Origin: Haemonchus contortus
Lineage: Eukaryota; Nematoda; Chromadorea; Rhabditida; Trichostrongylidae
DNA length: 64,000 bases
Direction: 5' to 3'
NCBI GenBank assembly: GCA_000469685.2
Contig: LS997566.1
Coordinates: 5,287,345-5,351,344, forward strand
A program made the position numbers and the translations under genes. Positions 1 through 18,503 of the stretch are shown here, in pieces. Every line of letters starts with the position of its first letter. Positions within the stretch are counted from its first letter, which is position 1. The notes under the pieces were generated by a model that saw only the letters and a program-made list of their open reading frames with translations, had not been told where the DNA came from and did no database searches.

Positions 1-60
1 ACTCAATAAATCGGTGCCGATCCACCTCCTGCTGGCATTCCAATCTTTTTCAATTCTCAG

Positions 61-158
61 ATTTCATTTGTCAGAGAATTTGCAAAACACGGGTCACATG
101 CACGCTGCACTCTCTGTGAAAAGAACGCAGGTTGCACTTTTCCTGTTGACAACCACTA
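61..158 (+). CDS. Possible upstream vps-54 exon with a Cys/His zinc-finger-like motif
   Basis: A 98-nt open stretch begins directly after a good acceptor (TTCTCAG, ending at 60) and stops at a GTATGT donor (159). It translates as a Cys/His-rich segment containing CTLCEKNAGC followed by FPVDN. Vertebrate Vps54 carries a short Cys/His-rich segment before its conserved core, so this may be the same region of the gene that continues at 1629. This is inference: I could not find the exon or exons that would join 158 to 1629, and the match is short. It would mean vps-54 starts outside the window. Confidence 0.35.
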
Positions 159-1628
159 GTATGTAAAGAAGGGTTAATCAGAAACCACTCCAAGGTAAAA
201 ATAGATGTAGGAGCTTCTGAGCTAAAACTAGGCTCTCAGAGTCTCAGCTAGTTTTGCCCCTTTCAGAGGTCTATATGGAGCAGAGGCAAGTTATTGAGCT
301 CAAAAAAGCACAGCTATCCTACTTTATCAGGTAGAGAGTTAGATTGTGTGGAAGAGGTTGTTGTCAGTTACAGTCTCAGTTTGCTCTTGTCCAGGCTCCC
401 CACCCCCCTCGGATATACGGCTCTTTTTGAGTCCTCCCTGGGATCACCTAATTTGCATTCAAGCGGCTTATGAATTGGCCAAACATCAGTTGACTCTTAC
501 GAGTAATTCTATGGGTTGGATAGTATCGAATCATCTTTTTCCCGAATAAAAGTCGGGTATACAGCTCCTTCTTGAGTGTGTCCTATTATCGCTGCACCTC
601 GTACAACGTCAACCTCCCTTCCCGCACCTCTTCGAACTTCTGAGAGTAACTTATGTGTAAGTTTTTAAGTAAAAGTCTGAACGAATAAGGTCAATGAAGG
701 AGAAACAAGTTGTAAATTATTGGAGATGAAAGTTCAAAAAAACAAATGTCTTAGGTGAAACCCCCGCTAAGGCTTCAACCTTGAGCTATTACACTGTAAA
801 ATAATTACTCACCAATAAATCATGTTACCGTCATCACTGGTAATAGAAAGGCGTTGTTGAAGATAAGGTGGCAGTTTTCTAGATGCCAAATACCTTAAGG
901 AATGATTGTGCAGCATAGTGGAGTGTTCGTAAACGTATTGAACGTGGTGTTCGTTTTTCGGGAGAGGCAAGAGTGCAGCTGTTGTTTTGTGGTGAGGGTG
1001 GAGGACAGCTTTCTCACCAGGTGTAAAGTAGACGAAACATTCGAATCAAAGGAATCCGCGTTCGGGTGATATATAGTACTCAAAACAAAGAGCGATAAAA
1101 GTAATTTATAGGAGACTTCCGATATCGAAAAAAAGGTCTCAACAGGCGACCCATGCGCTCTGATGGAGTCGGCTCGAGCCACCACACTATATGCTTTTTC
1201 TCAATAAAACTTTTTGGCACTATGCCAGTTTTTCTTTTTTGCTGAGATTCACCATACGGTCAACTTCTGCCTTGATTAGTATGGCTTTTGGATCTGGTGG
1301 TTCGGCACAACTTCTTTAGTACACCTATTCTTTCGATACTATACAACTCGTCTGGGTGACCCTTATCACTCAAGCTTTAAAGCTATACTCGGGCCCAAAT
1401 GCCCATGTTTCAAAGCCATCCTATTTGAAACTCACTATTTCTACAGTATCAGGCAAGGCTGATACCAAATAATCATCCCCAAGTGGGGGGAAGTTTATCG
1501 GCTTGAGCAAGGTTCTACCATGTATGAGCTCGTCGGATCATGTGTGCGATCGGGGCGCCATCTCCCACTTCTTCAGTTGTTTCCTTTTCAGTAAGAATCT
1601 GTTCAAAAAGGTGATCAGGTTGTTTCAG
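159..1628 (+). other. Probable 5' intron region of vps-54, no confident exon
   Basis: No convincing exon with matching splice phases was found here. Open frames of 60-130 codons exist on both strands (for example 895-1185 on the minus strand) but they lack recognisable motifs and splice context. The stretch is best read as intron, possibly hiding one or two short vps-54 exons. Confidence 0.3.
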
Positions 1629-4600
1629 ATGCTGATGGATCCATTGTTTCATTTGTCAGATGAGCGAACGTTTACCGAAATGTTCATTGTTCCACCAAAA
1701 GGCACTACAGATCCACTCACGGTGACGAGATGTGGCCGAACGGTAGTTTCCATCCCACATGAAGAAGCCGATGGACGCAACGTAATAAATTTTATTGTCA
1801 TTGACCCTATCAGAATTGGAAATTTGGTTCTGGTTTCAGCCACATGGCTCGTTTCGGGACTATATGCTGCTGAGCGCCAGTCTGGAGTCGTTTCATGATG
1901 TGGTCGATTCGAGGTTATCTACCCGGCTTGTAGCAAAATCCGCTGCTTTCTGGCAGATGGTTCATAGCTACGGTGGACTTCATGAAGAGCTGGCTGACGC
2001 GATGGCCGATATTAGGAAAGTACGGTAAGTATCGCTGATAATTATTTTTTATTCGGCATAATTCGTCGTAATTTCATGGTTTACAGATCCAATTTACAAG
2101 CTGTGGCTAATTTGGTTTGTGAAAGGGCTAGGAAGATCATGCGTTTGTATGAAAAACGCGAAAAGAAGCAGAAGCTGCTCGCTAAGTTGTATGTGAGTTC
2201 GTTACCAAATGTCCTCCCAAATTACAGTCCCTTACCTCTCCTGGATATTCGTTCGTTCGGTTTTGGTTGATAGAGCATTTCTAGTATGCGATTTGGTTTA
2301 TAAGTTTATTTATTTATTTATTTTGTAAGTTGTGGTTTGGTTTTCAAAGAAGTTGGCTTTTTCTAGGACGTATCCTGTCTTCGTGAAGCCCAAACGACGG
2401 TGCAGATGCTGTTGAACCAAAGCGATTACCCGAAAGTCATCGAATGTATCGAAACAAGTGAAGAGGTGCTCAATTCTGAGCTCAGTGGAGTCCAGTGCTT
2501 CAGGTGATCGTGAGCCTCAACCCCTCGATGTCATTCTGTTAAAATAATTTTTTTATTCAGGCACCTTGGATCGCAACTGAGGGAATTGTATGGTGTGATA
2601 GGTCGAATGATGTTAGATGACTTTGCGTCCTTGATTCAAAAGGAGTTCGGCACGAAACCTGAAGAGGGTGTGCTGCTGACTTATGATGTAAGGCATTTCT
2701 TATATTTATTAGTTAGTGGTTCTTTTTGTAATTCTTCATTAAATGGGAGGCACCGAGGGTTCGATTTTTCAGGGCGAGTTGTCCTGTGTTCTGATGGGTT
2801 TGATACAAGTTCGACGATTCGGGTTCATGTCTATGGTGAGAACTGAAATAATGGAAGCACTGAAAGGGATTTTACGGCACGAAGTCAAACTGCATATCGT
2901 AGAAAGTGGCCTCGACCTTACTGACTTTGACCCTACTCTCAAGTTAGTTTCTTTACTCTTCCAAAGAATCCTTTGATCTTCATCGTCGAAATTCTGCCTG
3001 TTCAGCCAACTTGGAGAGCCAGTGCGACGATTGAAATTTAGTGATTGGTTAAAAACTGTAAAGGATGTCACGAAGGAATTCTTCGATTTTTGCAAACGGG
3101 TTCAGGTCAGATTTTAAAATTTTTAATTTTTTCAACGTCCATTCTTTTCTCCTTGCAGAACCTTCAAGATGTGATTCACGAAAGTGCAGAACGTGTACGA
3201 AACAACGCCAGTGTAACAGGACTTAATGGCTCACCTTTCGTCAGTGAAGATTCATTGCAATTGCGACCTCCGGTGGATTTGTCTTCGAGTGACCAAGATG
3301 TGAGTTGTCCCTGTCCCCAAAGATTTTTTAAAATTTAGTTAAAAGAACTTTTCTCTTCGGACTTTGAAAATCAAACGTACCTCCTACACTTGTTCAGGTT
3401 GCGTTTGGTAGCGCTGGAGCTTCGACGCCTGGGGATACATCTGGGGATCCAGCAGCATTACTTGCTGTCGAGATACGTTCTTTACCTCAGCTTCTCCGAA
3501 CAGCCTCGATTTTGACTGAATTCGCCCATCACTGTGCACAAGGTCGCCTTTGCCGATTACTGATTGCTCGGTTCAAGGTGGGTTTCGTCTTCGGAGTAAT
3601 TTCTTGATGATTTTGGTGTATTTTTGAATATTGCATGTATTCTGTAACAAAAAGATTAACTCGATGAGTTTATTGACTAACCTCTTCATGTCGGATAATT
3701 TTCGGACCCATCCCTTTTGTTGAAGCATTTATCCATAGGGACCCTTTTGTTTGTTTTTTTAGCATTGAAATGTGACACTTCACATAGGCATCTTTTCTAC
3801 GGGCCACCTGGCGGGGCAGCTGTCTTTTGGGAATGAGTCTGACAAGGAAAAGCTTGAGCAATTCGCACATTGACCTCAAGGGTTTATTTTTATAGCTTCA
3901 AGAGGGTGTGCCAGACCTAACCTCTCCAGAGCAACTTACGGAAATGATTACTTTACTGCGAGAATACCAACAGGATTGCGCAGACCAGGGATGGCACAAA
4001 GTAGAGGTAAATAATTAGTTTTTAATTAAGTTTTGATACTTTTTTCTGGATTCTTCGTTTCCAGCCAGTCGTTGTGAGTCCATTGTCGATGTGCCTGCAA
4101 AAGTTGTGTCTAGAGTATATTGAACGTTTCCATACGCAACGGCGATCCAAGATGAGGTATTTTATCTGGCTTTTTGTGTTTCTATCCTTGTATCCTTTTT
4201 TTCTGTTTTGGCTTCTTGTTTTGTTTTTCATAATTTTAATGGCCTCATCTGAACAAGCCTGCATACCCAACAGAACACCTGTTTGGTAGACTGATGAGCT
4301 GCGCCACTGTAGCTGGGCATAGTTCGGCGGTTCACCACTGAGACGGAGCTCGAGTATGCCAGCTCTACCCCACAGTTGCAAAGCGCTTAACACAGTCTTA
4401 ACCCCATAGCATCCTCGCATTTAGTCAGGAGACTCTGAAATCGCTAGAAACTTTTCTTTAAAGTTTCTATAGTTTCCGACAGTCCGTCAGAACCTGACTA
4501 GTCCGAGCTCTCGAAGTGGTAATGCTCCAAGTTCTGTATACTGCTGCGGCGTACCGCAGTTGACGATCATTATGCAAGCCTCTTTCTGAGTACGACAATC

Positions 4601-6906
4601 AGGATTCGGCAGGGACTCTTTTTTGGTATTCGTGAACATTCGTTGTAGAATTGACCTGTCGAGTTTAATTTTTTAGTGGTATGCTGGATGCGGAGTTATG
4701 GAAAGCGTCCGAAGTAGGAGCTGAGTTCCAGTGTCTCGTAGATGAATCGCTTCGCACAGGTCGGTTGAAAAACGTTCCTGCGCCAAGCCTTTCTGTAGGA
4801 GGAGAAGCGATCATCGTCGATAACACGCCATATGTAGTAGTAAGGTAAGCACCTCTACAGATTGCGTTCTGTCAAATTGATTTCCGTGCTTTTCAAGGCA
4901 ACTATTTCTATTTTTTGACCTCGTTCAGCTCTGCTCTGGTATTTTTAAAAATACTCGCTGATTACTGCGAATGTTTTGTTGCCCTACCGGAATTCGCTGC
5001 CGATATCTTATCTCGGGTCGTCGAGCTTCTCAAAGGATTCAATAGGTATTTCAAATATTTGATCCTTAATTTCAACCAAATCACCGGTTACTGATAATGG
5101 GATGCGAATTCTTCCTGAGGTGAACGCCGAGGCTAAAGAAATTCCTATTTCGAGTCATATTTCTTGTAATTGTAGTCGCTGCTGTCAACTGATCCTGGGA
5201 GCGGGAGCTCTGCAGCTGGTTGGCTTGAAAACGATTTCAGTGCGAAATCTGGGTAGGTTTTTTATTCGCCTTTCCAACAAGGCCAGGTTGAAAGGGTATT
5301 AATTTTAGCTCTTGCCTCACGATCCCTCCAGTTGATCGTCCACTTCGTGCCATTTGTAGCTCATGAAGCTGAACTTTCTCTGAAAGAAGACCAAAAACAC
5401 CTCCTGCGTCATTTCAAACAGGTTTTAGTTGCATTTTTTCTCAATTGCTCCCCTATGCATTCCTGGCTTTTGTTTCAGGCTTTAACTGACTACGGGGACC
5501 ATATAAAGGAGATTACATCGAAACTCGTCAGTGTTATTGATCATCATACAACAAATTGTTTAAATAATGTAGGTTTTACAATAATTTGCAATATTTCCAA
5601 CTTTCCTGTTTTATTTTGGACTTGGGTATATTTTCTTGAGTTTTTCCTTGTTAAATGCCGAAGTCTTTTGGGAACAAAAACCTCAAACCGCTTTTCAGTG
5701 GGAGATTAGCTCATCAGTGCCATCATCGTCTTTCCAACAGATCTGCCGTCAAATGCAAAAGTTTCATAATGGTCTAGCCGGCATAATACCGGATGATCAA
5801 ATAAAGGTAATCCTTCATCAGGCTCGATATTACTATTCATCCTAGGCTAATGTTCAGGAAAGAATGTCCAAGATCTTGTTTGAACCTTTCCAAAATGATA
5901 AATCATCATTCGGCTAACTTTCTTGCCAATCACCTTTTCATAGCCTGAAATGAACAATTATCAAAATTTATTTTATAAGTAGAGTTGCGATTTGGGTGTA
6001 GCGGTTGGAGTAGTTCGCTTTCATCATTATTTGAAATGTGATGTATAGATAAGCATGTAAATATTCTTTGAGATCTTTGCACGGTTTTACGGTACTCTCA
6101 GTCTGAAAGGCAGAGTCTACATCATTCTGCGGTAATCTGAAAGGCTCCTTTTACGCTTGGGAAATATCCGCTAATTCTAACACAAGGTCAAAAAATCTAC
6201 TTGCTTAAAACAACAAAAAAGCTAAGTCTAGATTTTCGTTTAACTGTGCACTATTGCGTTTCCATTCTCTAGGCTTCACAGGCTGTTCTTAGTCGTATTT
6301 ATTTTCAGTCTCTGTTTGAAACGGTACACGAGCATTTCAAAGGTAACTTGAAACTACACTTAGCACGGATTGGAATTTCGCCGCACGATTCGCTCAAATA
6401 TGGGTGAGTCTTAGTTTCTGTTGTTTCTTACGTCTTTTCCCTTATTACTCGTAGCATCATACTAGCGTTTTTTCCACTTCCATAAATGCTGGGCGGAGGT
6501 GATGTAGTGGCTCACTATCTCACACGCATGGTCACGGGTTCGAATCCCGGATCGATATCCGCCTAGGCCAACCAAGCCTTTCATCCCTCCGGCGTGGGTT
6601 GATTGGTGCCAGGGGTTAGGGGTTTGGGAGGATGAAAGCGCTGACTTTTTATCGGCAGGCCACCACAGGTCATTGTATAGGCCACATACGCATTTAATAT
6701 GCCACTATGATTCTGAATGGAATCGAAAGCGGGGCGCATCCCTCAGACGGAATGTTTCCGAAGAAGCTAGATGTTTCAATGTTTATGAAGTTTTCCTCAG
6801 ATTCGTGTCACAGGACTACGCCTTTTATGCGCAGAGTCTCCGAGCAATGTCAAGCTGTTCGGACCTCAATGTCGAGTCACTTAACGATGTTATTTATGGA
6901 CGGTGA
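1629..6906 (+). CDS. vps-54: Vps54, GARP/EARP vesicle-tethering complex subunit (5' incomplete)
   Basis: Nineteen exons with fully consistent phases: 1629-1781, 1840-2024, 2087-2192, 2367-2503, 2561-2687, 2773-2942, 3006-3105, 3159-3299, 3398-3577, 3896-4006, 4065-4156, 4677-4844, 4929-5045, 5176-5252, 5309-5421, 5479-5568, 5699-5806, 6273-6403, 6801-6906 (TGA). They encode 803 residues. Family-like landmarks are the N-terminal FHLSDERTF segment, the QTTVQMLLNQSDYPKVIECI helix, FRHLGSQLRELYGVIGRMM, and the C-terminal VSQDYAFYAQSLRAM. The known role is tethering endosome-derived vesicles at the trans-Golgi together with Vps51, 52 and 53. Position 1629 is a splice acceptor, not a proven start; an ATG happens to lie there, but Vps54 is usually longer at the N terminus. 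The last intron contains a SINE. The family call is firm; the 5' end is open. Confidence 0.9.
6491..6755 (+). mobile_element. tRNA-derived SINE, copy 1 (inside the last vps-54 intron)
   Basis: The head resembles a tRNA gene, with a perfect B-box GGTTCGAATCC at 6537-6547. The body runs to a conserved tail reading GGGGCGCATCCCTCAGACGG. The same layout recurs near 8578, 41841, 43527, 47346 and 51002, which shows it is an interspersed repeat. It lies wholly in an intron in the sense orientation. Confidence 0.75.
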
Positions 6907-8141
6907 AACGTTAGTATCTCCGGCATCGTCTTAACCTCTATACCGGTTTCTACAATTCATCTCGTTGTGCGATGTTCATCTTGTAGACTTGTATTGAGAT
7001 TCAGCTTAGTTATAAGCACTCTTTACTACTTGGAAGGAAATGGGTATGCCACATGGGCGGGTGGAGACTATGGGACTGTTCCACATTCCTCATTGGTACT
7101 TTGCCTGTCAAACAGGAGCGGTAACCAATGGGAAATACGCAATGGTCTCAATTACTCCACCCACTCCGGTGTGCCCATTCCCTTCAAGGAGGGAAGCTCT
7201 CCCAATTTTTCAGGGCGAGCTCCTTCTTCTGTGTATAGTGAAAGGCATAATCTGTGGTTGTGACAATTGTATGTGATATTGGTATGTTTTCGGTCGCTGA
7301 TTTCTGTCTGTTACTGTCAAATTGACCTTTAAAGCCTTGGGTTCACTTAATTTCATCATTCAGTATAGCTAGTCATGGTCTATGTGGTTTCTAATATGTG
7401 CCTATCCCATCCATCGTGATGTTTACTGATTGAACTTTCACAAATACCCTACGCATCATCAGCTCCACATTCCGTACGTTCACAAGGTAGCTTACACTTA
7501 TGTTAGACACTTGTTGCTTGCTAGATTATTCCACAAATTTCTATCACACTGATGTAATAAAAATTTCTAGAATTTTTTTCCTTATACAGTTGAATGGTCA
7601 TTCTCCCTTACCTTTTCTCCATGCTACCCTTATTATCGCTATTACCAAGGTAAAAGGGCAAAGGCGCGTGGCCACGGGGACTTCTGAGGATTGGGCCCAG
7701 AGGAAAGGTGATAAGATGTTTCAAGAAAAGTGTAGGGCCAGGAATGGTGGGGGCAGCTGCTGGACTGGGCAGTCGAACCGACAGAAAGGCTTAGACCCCT
7801 GTAAGTCCTAACCTCTCCTGGCCTCGAACTTCTATGTCGACCCCAAGACCTGGGCGAAAGCATCATGACTTGAAGAACTTTTCTCTTGACGCCTAGTATG
7901 AACGCAACCTCATGAGTGTTGCAGTGTGAACTGCCTTCATTGAACCATACTAAGCACCATCTTCGGGAAATGATAAGCTCAGATCAACAGTGTTCAGTGT
8001 GATTGATAAAGGAATCTGGAGGAGGTCACATTTTTAGGACTGAACCCTGGTGAGCTGTGATTCTTGTCGAATGGTGAGTTGCGGTTCATGTCGGTACTGT
8101 GGAAAACGAGGTTCTGCCCATCAGATTAGCTCTGTGTTCAG
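6907..8141. other. Intergenic region between vps-54 and the kinase gene
   Basis: No gene is recognised. Overlapping open frames near 6967-7276 and 7640-7866 occur in several frames at once and have no splice support. The GC-rich block at 7650-7860 has the look of old repeat sequence. The gap of about 1.25 kb is too long for a typical nematode operon spacer. Confidence 0.4.
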
Positions 8142-8155
8142 GTATCTATGCAGCA
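8140..8155 (+). promoter_or_regulatory. Acceptor just upstream of the kinase start codon
   Basis: TGTGTTCAG ends at 8141 and the ATG follows at 8156 after a 14-nt leader. This arrangement fits a spliced-leader trans-splice site or a 5'-UTR intron acceptor, and supports the chosen start. Confidence 0.4.
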
Positions 8156-14077
<5,922 letters not shown>

Positions 14078-14463
14078 AATTAAAATATTAACAAGTCTTG
14101 TCGAGCCGGCCACTTTGCCTCCAAACATGAGGGGCTGACAAATCCGAAACGACTTTTACCCTTTTCCCAAATGATTCCATAGTCCCACGTCTGTGCCCCA
14201 TCTTCCTTTTGTTGAATTTGAAGGATGATCAGAATTGGCACGGAGCCACTAACAATAATTATCTTCAAATAGTAATTTTCAATAGAAACCCTACGATACA
14301 GTCAAGTTGATCGCTTTTGTTGGTGACGTTAACGCCTATGATGCCGTTGTGTACGCAGCTTGACCCGCAGCGGTCTGTGACAGGCAGTCCCCTTCCCCGT
14401 TCCCCTGAGTGCCGTTTGAGTGCAGTGTGGCAGTAGCAAACCGGCATTTCGACGCAGCAGCGG

Positions 14464-14471
14464 TGACGTCA
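14464..14471. promoter_or_regulatory. Perfect CRE octamer TGACGTCA in a CpG-rich patch
   Basis: The palindrome TGACGTCA sits in a locally CpG-rich segment (about 14410-14520). It is the classic CREB/ATF binding sequence. No adjacent gene start is evident, so its function is open. Confidence 0.25.
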
Positions 14472-14809
14472 TCGCGTGCGCGCCGTGCACGCGCGGATGA
14501 GTCCCACCTATTTAGACCGCATATGCACATGACGAAAACAACCAGTGCTGCGCGGTTTTACGAAGCAATCCTACCACATCCTGTTATCCTTCACAGAATA
14601 GCACTTTGGGGTCGAATTTCGGAACCGGCCGAGTTCATCAATTTGCTGGGGGCGACGGGCGATTCAATAATTTACCCTCTCGGTGGCTCATTCCCAAGCA
14701 CGTTCTTTCTTCCGGCGATGAACTGAGCAGCAGCAGCTGTCGCCGTCGTCACAGTGGTATCAATCACAGCGTCCACAGATCGTCGTTGGGGGACCCCCTA
14801 TCAGCTTTT

Positions 14810-15071
14810 CCGTTTCTTCAGCAGTTGATGAGGAGATTTGTTTGATCACACAACTCTTCTTTCTACTTTTTTTCATAATTTATTGTCTTTTGGGCTAATA
14901 ATTACGATGGGTGTAGGAAAGAAGTCCCCAAGCCCCAAACACCTTCCCTAGTGCAATCACCAATGGATTTCGAGTTCGTGGCGCACATCGAAAGAGGCTG
15001 GTCAGTGCTGGACGGCCCGTCCTTCATAACTTGCGTTTCTCCAGCAGTCGATGAGGAGATTTATTCGATTT
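14810..15071. repeat. Direct repeat pair, about 37 bp each
   Basis: The segment GTTTCTTCAGCAGTTGATGA with its following bases (14810-14846) recurs with a few mismatches at 15034-15071. The copies lie in the same orientation about 220 bp apart, just left of a MITE. Confidence 0.5.
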
Positions 15072-15186
15072 GATAACGAGGACCCTAAACAGCAGGGTCT
15101 TTAGCACGTGGTAGTTGCGAAGTGGCTGGGCCCCATATCCGTACCCTATTTCCTCGTCCAGTGTTCAACGCTAGACTTCCAGGAGG

Positions 15187-15450
15187 GGAGACGGGCAGTG
15201 GGAACGGTTTTGTGCAATCGATCGGCCGCACGCGGCTATCGCGGACAATTTGCTTCGTTATAACAGTTCTAGCGTTCTTCATACAGCTCAATCGCTATGC
15301 GCTTATTACTTTTGGCATGATTCTACTACTAGTTCTATTGTTCCTGTTTTCTTCTTGCTGCTGCATTCTGCCACATCCCTTCGCGCGCGACGTCTCTCTC
15401 GCCGCGACGCGACAATTTCGTTTATACTGCACCACACCACTCTAGAAGGA
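15187..15450 (+). mobile_element. MITE family A, copy 2
   Basis: It starts GGGAGACGGGCAGTGGGAACG and ends with GCACCACACC. The internal sequence matches the copies at 9411 and 24704, including the GCGCGCGACG motif. The terminal repeats are more worn than in the other copies and no clear target duplication is visible. Confidence 0.65.
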
Positions 15451-17751
15451 GTGCAGCTAAAAAGACCTCATGGCTGTTTGGAACCTTATGGGCATTCCCC
15501 TCAAGACCCACTCTTGTCCATTGATCACCGTAATCCAAACCGATAGCGTCATTTCAGTAGTTCGCCGCTAGAGAGGTTTGTCGGCGATATGGCTGTTTAA
15601 ACAAAGTACGACTGCCCTGTACTTCGCAACCACCACGTGCTAACGACATCAAAATCCCCCCACCAATTTCTACATCCGAATATTACGGACGGCATAATCG
15701 ATGAAATGAATGCTGACGAATGTTCCAGCAAACTATTTAATAGGGCATCGCTGCACAACTGTGTAATCTGCTGAACTATGGATTGATAAGATAAGGGACT
15801 CACATGCCGAGTGTCCTTTTTCAAAGGGCCGGCCAACGGCTCGATACGGTAGTCCTTTGGAAGGCATTTCTTGATACCTGAACAAGTAGTTATCAAGACG
15901 ATACGGTGGGACAGAACTGCCCTGATCATGCTCGAAGTTCGTGAGACCTTTTACCGATTGATTTCGCCCACTAACTAGGTCACAACACTGCGTACCAAAC
16001 CACTAAAGGTTATTACATCATGCGGTTGGCGTAAGATTATTCACACTTTCTGTAGTTGCACGTAATCTCGTTGAACTGACGACTTGGGTAAACAAAGTTT
16101 TTTCCCATCGTGAATTTGCAGCGCTCATTGCATTCTCGAGTGAGTGCGTACTCTTTTTGAAAGATCGAATTTAAAAGCAGTGTAATGTTAGTTTTTCCTT
16201 TGCATCGATTTAGTCAGGTAATCGATTTTGATCATTTGTTTGGTAAGTATTTGACTGCAAAAGTTCAGAATTTTACTACTTTATTCAACTACTGCTTGCA
16301 GCTCTTCATCTTCGTGAGGTGGGTTTATATATATGAAGAGGGTTTCGTTTGACAGAATTTCTCATTACATCTTTTTTTTCTAAAATCCTGTCCATTTTTC
16401 CATCTTCTGTTGGCGTTATTGTAATTTTTTCGAATGCTTTAGAGTTATCAAAACATGAACTCAAAGCTTATATTTGCTTTATTCGATAGGGTTGTTATTT
16501 TTAATATGATAACACTCCCTTCCTATGAGAGTACCACTGTGTGTTACTTGGTATTGGCTTTGATTGTTCGTAGTATTTGTACAGCGGCAGCAGCCTCAAT
16601 TCTATCGAAGCGAATCACCTTCGAAAGGGCTCATTCCTTGGTCATCATGTGAAAGCGGCTGTATTTTTCTGCAATTCTGCTCTATCTGCTTTGACGGGGT
16701 GTAGGAGGGTCTTGAATTTCAGGTGGGGTCCTATTTGGAACGGGGCAGTTCGGTTTTTTTTGTCATGGATGTCTCATTTGATATGCTTAGAAGCAGCAAA
16801 TAGGTGAAGTCAAGAAAGTAAATGTGCTTAGGGAGGTGCAGGGGTGAAGGGGCAGGGAAAGGGTGAAGCGCCACCATTATCACCACATCGCTATCAGGTT
16901 CTTATCCCAAAACGAAACTTCTCGAACTACCTTTACAAGAACGAAGTTCTATCGTAGAATCAAGTATGTCGTACGTGACTGTTCAAACAACTCTTGTACG
17001 TGTTTCTAATTTGCAACCCGAACAGGAGCGATATTACGGTATGAATTTGCACACCTGATGAGCTTTCGTTCTTGTCCCAGCCCATACAGTTCCCACAGGC
17101 TTCATATAAATAGCACATTTTATGAATATTAGGAGCCACAATTTCGTTTCCGTACAGGTGAATACGAATGAATGCTTTGAATACTAAATAACCCTAGAAT
17201 AATAGTGATCCGTTTGGGTTGGGGAACGATCATTTCATCTACAAGGAATTTTCAACGGACAGTGAACGCTCTTTGCTTTTCGTCGTTTTCATTATCTTCG
17301 CTAGCCACTGTTTTGGTAGTTTTTGTTGTATGAATTGAACTACAGTGTTTCTATGGATGGGCTTCATCGATGGTATGATTCACAGTGGAAGAATACAGTG
17401 ATGTTATGAATATTTATGCTAGGCTATGCTTTGAAAACACTAAAAAATCAATGGTGAAGTAAACAAATCTCGACTATAGGCTTCTATCATAATCCAGATT
17501 ATTTCCTTTTCTTCGCTCTCGATATTGATTCTACATTTGAATGTTGGCTAGCTTAGAATGATTGCTTCTTAAATAACTGTTCGGTCACCGACGTCAGCGC
17601 CCAGTGAATCCCACCCACCCCCAAGTTGGATGGCATTGACCCTTGCCGTCCGTCGCCATGACCGTTGCTAGCTCGTCCGCGCGCTCTCGGTTGAACTCGA
17701 TCGATTTCCATTGAAAAACTCGTAATTGCTTCCTCTCTAGCGCTGTTCACA

Positions 17752-17937
17752 TTGCCCCCATACTACAGTAAATATCGGCCCGCGTTGTCGGCTTATCGCG
17801 CTAGCAAAGCCCTATTCCCGAGCCATTATCCAGAGCCATCCCTTATTGATTGGCTTACCCCCTTTCCCTCATCCCCTGTTTACCCATCAATAAAGGCTTA
17901 TCGATCCTTGATAAACGCTAACAACATGTCAGTGCAG
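17752..17937 (+). other. Possible alternative or upstream first exon before crt-1
   Basis: An open frame (62 codons to the splice site) ends exactly at a strong donor, CAG followed by GTAAGC (17938). An ATGTCAGTGCAG lies directly before the donor. It could be a leader exon splicing to the acceptor at about 18478 of crt-1, or an unrelated exon. No conserved motif is visible in the peptide. Confidence 0.2.
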
Positions 17938-18115
17938 GTAAGCTCATGTGAGCCTGAAGTTCGTTTGTATCACGTCGGCGTCTCAATGTTCATCACTAGC
18001 CACGTGGATCTTTTGTGCTTACTCTCGTTTCTCTTATGTGACGAGTTCTGCGTGTCTGCTCTTAGATCCCGCCCACAGCTGTTGTCATGCTGTGGTTGGT
18101 CAGTTTCGGAAATGG

Positions 18116-18178
18116 GCCAATCGTAGCACGACGACTGTGCTGACGTCTGCTATCAGGCCAACTCGACAGCATATATGC
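18116..18178 (+). promoter_or_regulatory. Presumed crt-1 core promoter (CCAAT, TGACGTC, TATA-like)
   Basis: Within about 60 bp are CCAAT (18116-18120), TGACGTCT (18141-18148) and ATATATG (18171-18177), about 330-390 bp upstream of the crt-1 ATG. CCAAT plus a TGACG-type element is characteristic of ER-stress-responsive promoters, which suits a calreticulin gene. It does not match the exact ERSE spacing, so it is ERSE-like at best. Confidence 0.4.
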
Positions 18179-18503
18179 GCGGTTTGCGAATCGCGTCGAA
18201 TTCACTCGTGGTTGGCATCAAAATCTGCCAGACGATCTACTACGTAGTAATACTAGTCTGTATTACTTCATTACCTCATTGTCAGTTGTAATCCTAAAGT
18301 TGTTCGAGGATTTTTCTTACAACGGGAATCAATGGTTTCGTGTTTTGCCCGATATGGCCTCGACCTACTCTCGTGTCGCTTCAACCATCCACTTGTCGTC
18401 GATTTTATACTCGTGTTCTTCGTGTGTAACGTCGAGGAGTGACCTCCATTCAACCTGTAATAAGTGGGTTTTTTTTAGTGCTTGGTGAAGAAATCTACTC
18501 GCC

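Larger units (their letters stand above)
14078..17550. other. Gene-poor region downstream of the kinase
   Basis: No gene is supported. Open frames at 14409-14845 and 15597-15929 overlap other frames and lack motifs. It holds a CpG-rich patch with a CRE-like site (14464), a direct repeat pair (14810 and 15034), and a MITE copy (15187-15450). The stretch 15950-17550 shows only AT-rich low-information sequence. Confidence 0.4.

Noticed and set aside
15597..15929. 110-codon minus-strand open frame
   Set aside because: No motif, no flanking splice sites with neighbours, and codon use unlike the confident genes.
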